Shown: piece by piece, positions 6,804 to 7,250 of the stretch
How positions within the stretch are numbered: the stretch's first letter is position 1
Layout: every line of letters starts with the position of its first letter
Assembly (NCBI GenBank): GCA_902496645.1
Contig: CABVBR010000102.1
Span: 1 to 7,250, forward strand
Origin: an uncultured Collinsella sp.
GTDB taxonomy: Bacteria; Actinomycetota; Coriobacteriia; Coriobacteriales; Coriobacteriaceae
Length of the DNA: 7,250 nt
Direction: 5' to 3'
Translations under genes and position numbers: made by a program
The notes under the pieces: model-generated
The model's database searches: none
The model's input: only the letters and a program-made list of their open reading frames with translations
Told to the model about the DNA's origin: nothing

Positions 6804-6837
6804 GGGATTATAGGGTTAACGTTCACCCTATAATCCC
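6804..6837 (+). promoter_or_regulatory. LacI-type operator, copy 4, inside a 34-bp near-perfect palindrome
   Basis: The core AACGTTCACC is at 6818-6827, centre 6820.5. The symmetry extends to 17 bp on each side with a single mismatched pair (T6817 with C6824). The arms are GGGATTATAGGGT and ACCCTATAATCCC. As DNA it is an operator upstream of GH105; as RNA at the end of the SGNH esterase transcript it would fold into a 13-bp stem, but no U-tract follows. Confidence 0.8.
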
Positions 6838-6851
6838 GTTCGCGTTACACT
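6822..6851 (+). promoter_or_regulatory. Predicted promoter for the GH105 gene
   Basis: A -35-like TTCACC (6822-6827), part of operator copy 4, is followed after 18 bases by a -10-like TACACT (6846-6851). Predicted initiation falls in operator copy 5. The layout mirrors the symporter promoter, where the same hexamer lies at the same offset from its operator centre. Confidence 0.55.
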
Positions 6852-6852
6852 A

Positions 6853-6868
6853 GGGTTAACGTTCACCC
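6853..6868 (+). promoter_or_regulatory. LacI-type operator, copy 5 (over the GH105 transcription start)
   Basis: GGGTTAACGTTCACCC is identical to the core of copy 4 and has its centre at 6860.5, exactly 40 bp downstream. Only one base pair of the 16 breaks the symmetry (T6857 with C6864). It lies between the predicted -10 and the Shine-Dalgarno sequence of GH105. Confidence 0.8.
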
Positions 6869-6892
6869 ATCATCTACGTCAGAGGGGACACA

Positions 6893-7250
6893 ATGGGTTG
6901 CAATCAGATCCTGGATAGCTACATCGAGCAGTTGATCGAGACGTCTACGCCGCAGGCGCCCGCGTGGAACATCGAAAAGCTCCGTGCCGGTAAGGAGAAC
7001 ACCTGGAACTACATCGATGGCTGCATGATCAAGGCACTCATCGAGCTGTACGAGATTACGGGTGAGCAGCGCTACCTGACCTTCGCCGACGACTACATCG
7101 ACTTCTTTGTCCAGGAAGATGGCACCATCAAGCATTACAACCCCGAGGAGTACAACCTCGACAACGTCAACGCGGGCAAGACCCTCTATAAGCTGTATGA
7201 CCTGGTGGGCAAGCCCAAGTACCGTGCCGCCATGGACACCATCTACCGTC
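6893..7250 (+). CDS. GH105 unsaturated glycuronyl hydrolase, N-terminal part
   Basis: The first 119 codons of a gene that continues past the window. The N-terminus matches the alpha6/alpha6-barrel GH105 family (YteR/YesR type): TWNYIDGCMIKALIELY, then ITGEQRYLTFADDYIDFF, then YNLDNVNAGKTLYKLYD. D90 in the NLDNVNAGK block corresponds by motif to the substrate-binding Asp near residue 88 of YteR; the main catalytic Asp lies beyond the window. GH105 enzymes release delta-4,5-unsaturated uronic acid from the non-reducing end of oligomers made by pectate or rhamnogalacturonan lyases. ATG 6893 is preceded by AGAGGGG (6881-6887). No signal peptide is present. It has its own double-operator promoter and so starts a second transcription unit of the same presumed regulon. 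GH88-like specificity for other unsaturated uronides is the main alternative. Confidence 0.88.
   Translation, partial: MGCNQILDSYIEQLIETSTPQAPAWNIEKLRAGKENTWNYIDGCMIKALIELYEITGEQRYLTFADDYIDFFVQEDGTIKHYNPEEYNLDNVNAGKTLYKLYDLVGKPKYRAAMDTIYR

Larger units (their letters stand above)
6795..6873 (+). repeat. Diverged tandem duplication of a ~40-bp operator unit
   Basis: Two units begin CCGTTC (6795 and 6836) and share TAGGGTTAACGTTCACCC exactly (6811-6828 and 6851-6868), offset by 40 bases. Both end in a similar AT-containing tail (TATAATC, ATCATC). The intervening parts differ. This suggests the double operator arose by tandem duplication. Confidence 0.55.

Noticed and set aside
6829..6834. Perfect TATAAT as the -10 of the GH105 promoter
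   Set aside because: No -35-like hexamer lies 16-18 bases upstream (that interval is GATTAT-like). It is explained as an arm of the palindrome, and the TTCACC/TACACT pair fits the layout shared with the other promoter. It remains an alternative.
1..7250. tRNA, rRNA, CRISPR array, insertion sequence or phage features
   Set aside because: I saw no cloverleaf, no regular spaced repeats, no transposase or integrase frames and no terminal inverted repeats; the short repeats present are the operator copies.

Overview
The window reads as a pectin (homogalacturonan/rhamnogalacturonan) oligosaccharide utilisation locus from a high-GC Gram-positive gut bacterium. My best guess is a Collinsella-type member of the Coriobacteriia, based on codon choice, protein style and spacing; this is inference and no taxonomic marker gene is present. 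All genes lie on the + strand.

Layout. Bases 2-130 hold the 3' end of an altronate dehydratase (UxaA-like) gene, closed by a strong intrinsic terminator (167-202). A 353-base regulatory region (131-483) follows, with three copies of a LacI-type operator, a promoter and a short leader. Then come: a GPH-type sugar:cation symporter (484-2043) followed by an intrinsic terminator (2065-2111); a GH28 polygalacturonase (2158-3753); a two-domain protein joining a CE8 pectin methylesterase to an alpha/beta-hydrolase esterase (3885-6050); and an SGNH/GDSL esterase (6119-6787). A second regulatory region (6788-6892) carries two more operators and a promoter. It leads into a GH105 unsaturated glycuronyl hydrolase (from 6893) that runs off the end of the window.

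How the genes fit together. None of the enzymes has a visible signal peptide, so the simplest model is cytoplasmic. The symporter imports short, possibly methylated, acetylated and unsaturated pectic oligomers. The CE8/esterase fusion and the SGNH esterase remove methyl and acetyl groups. GH28 removes saturated galacturonate residues and GH105 removes unsaturated terminal uronate. Free galacturonate then goes to the hexuronate pathway, of which altronate dehydratase is one step.

The most distinctive signal is regulatory. The 10-mer AACGTTCACC occurs five times on the + strand, all intergenic. At each of the two promoters a pair of copies has centres exactly 40 bp apart: the upstream copy contains the likely -35 hexamer and the downstream copy covers the start-site region. 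A fifth copy lies 121 bp further upstream of the first promoter. This looks like one LacI-family regulon with a repeated promoter module.
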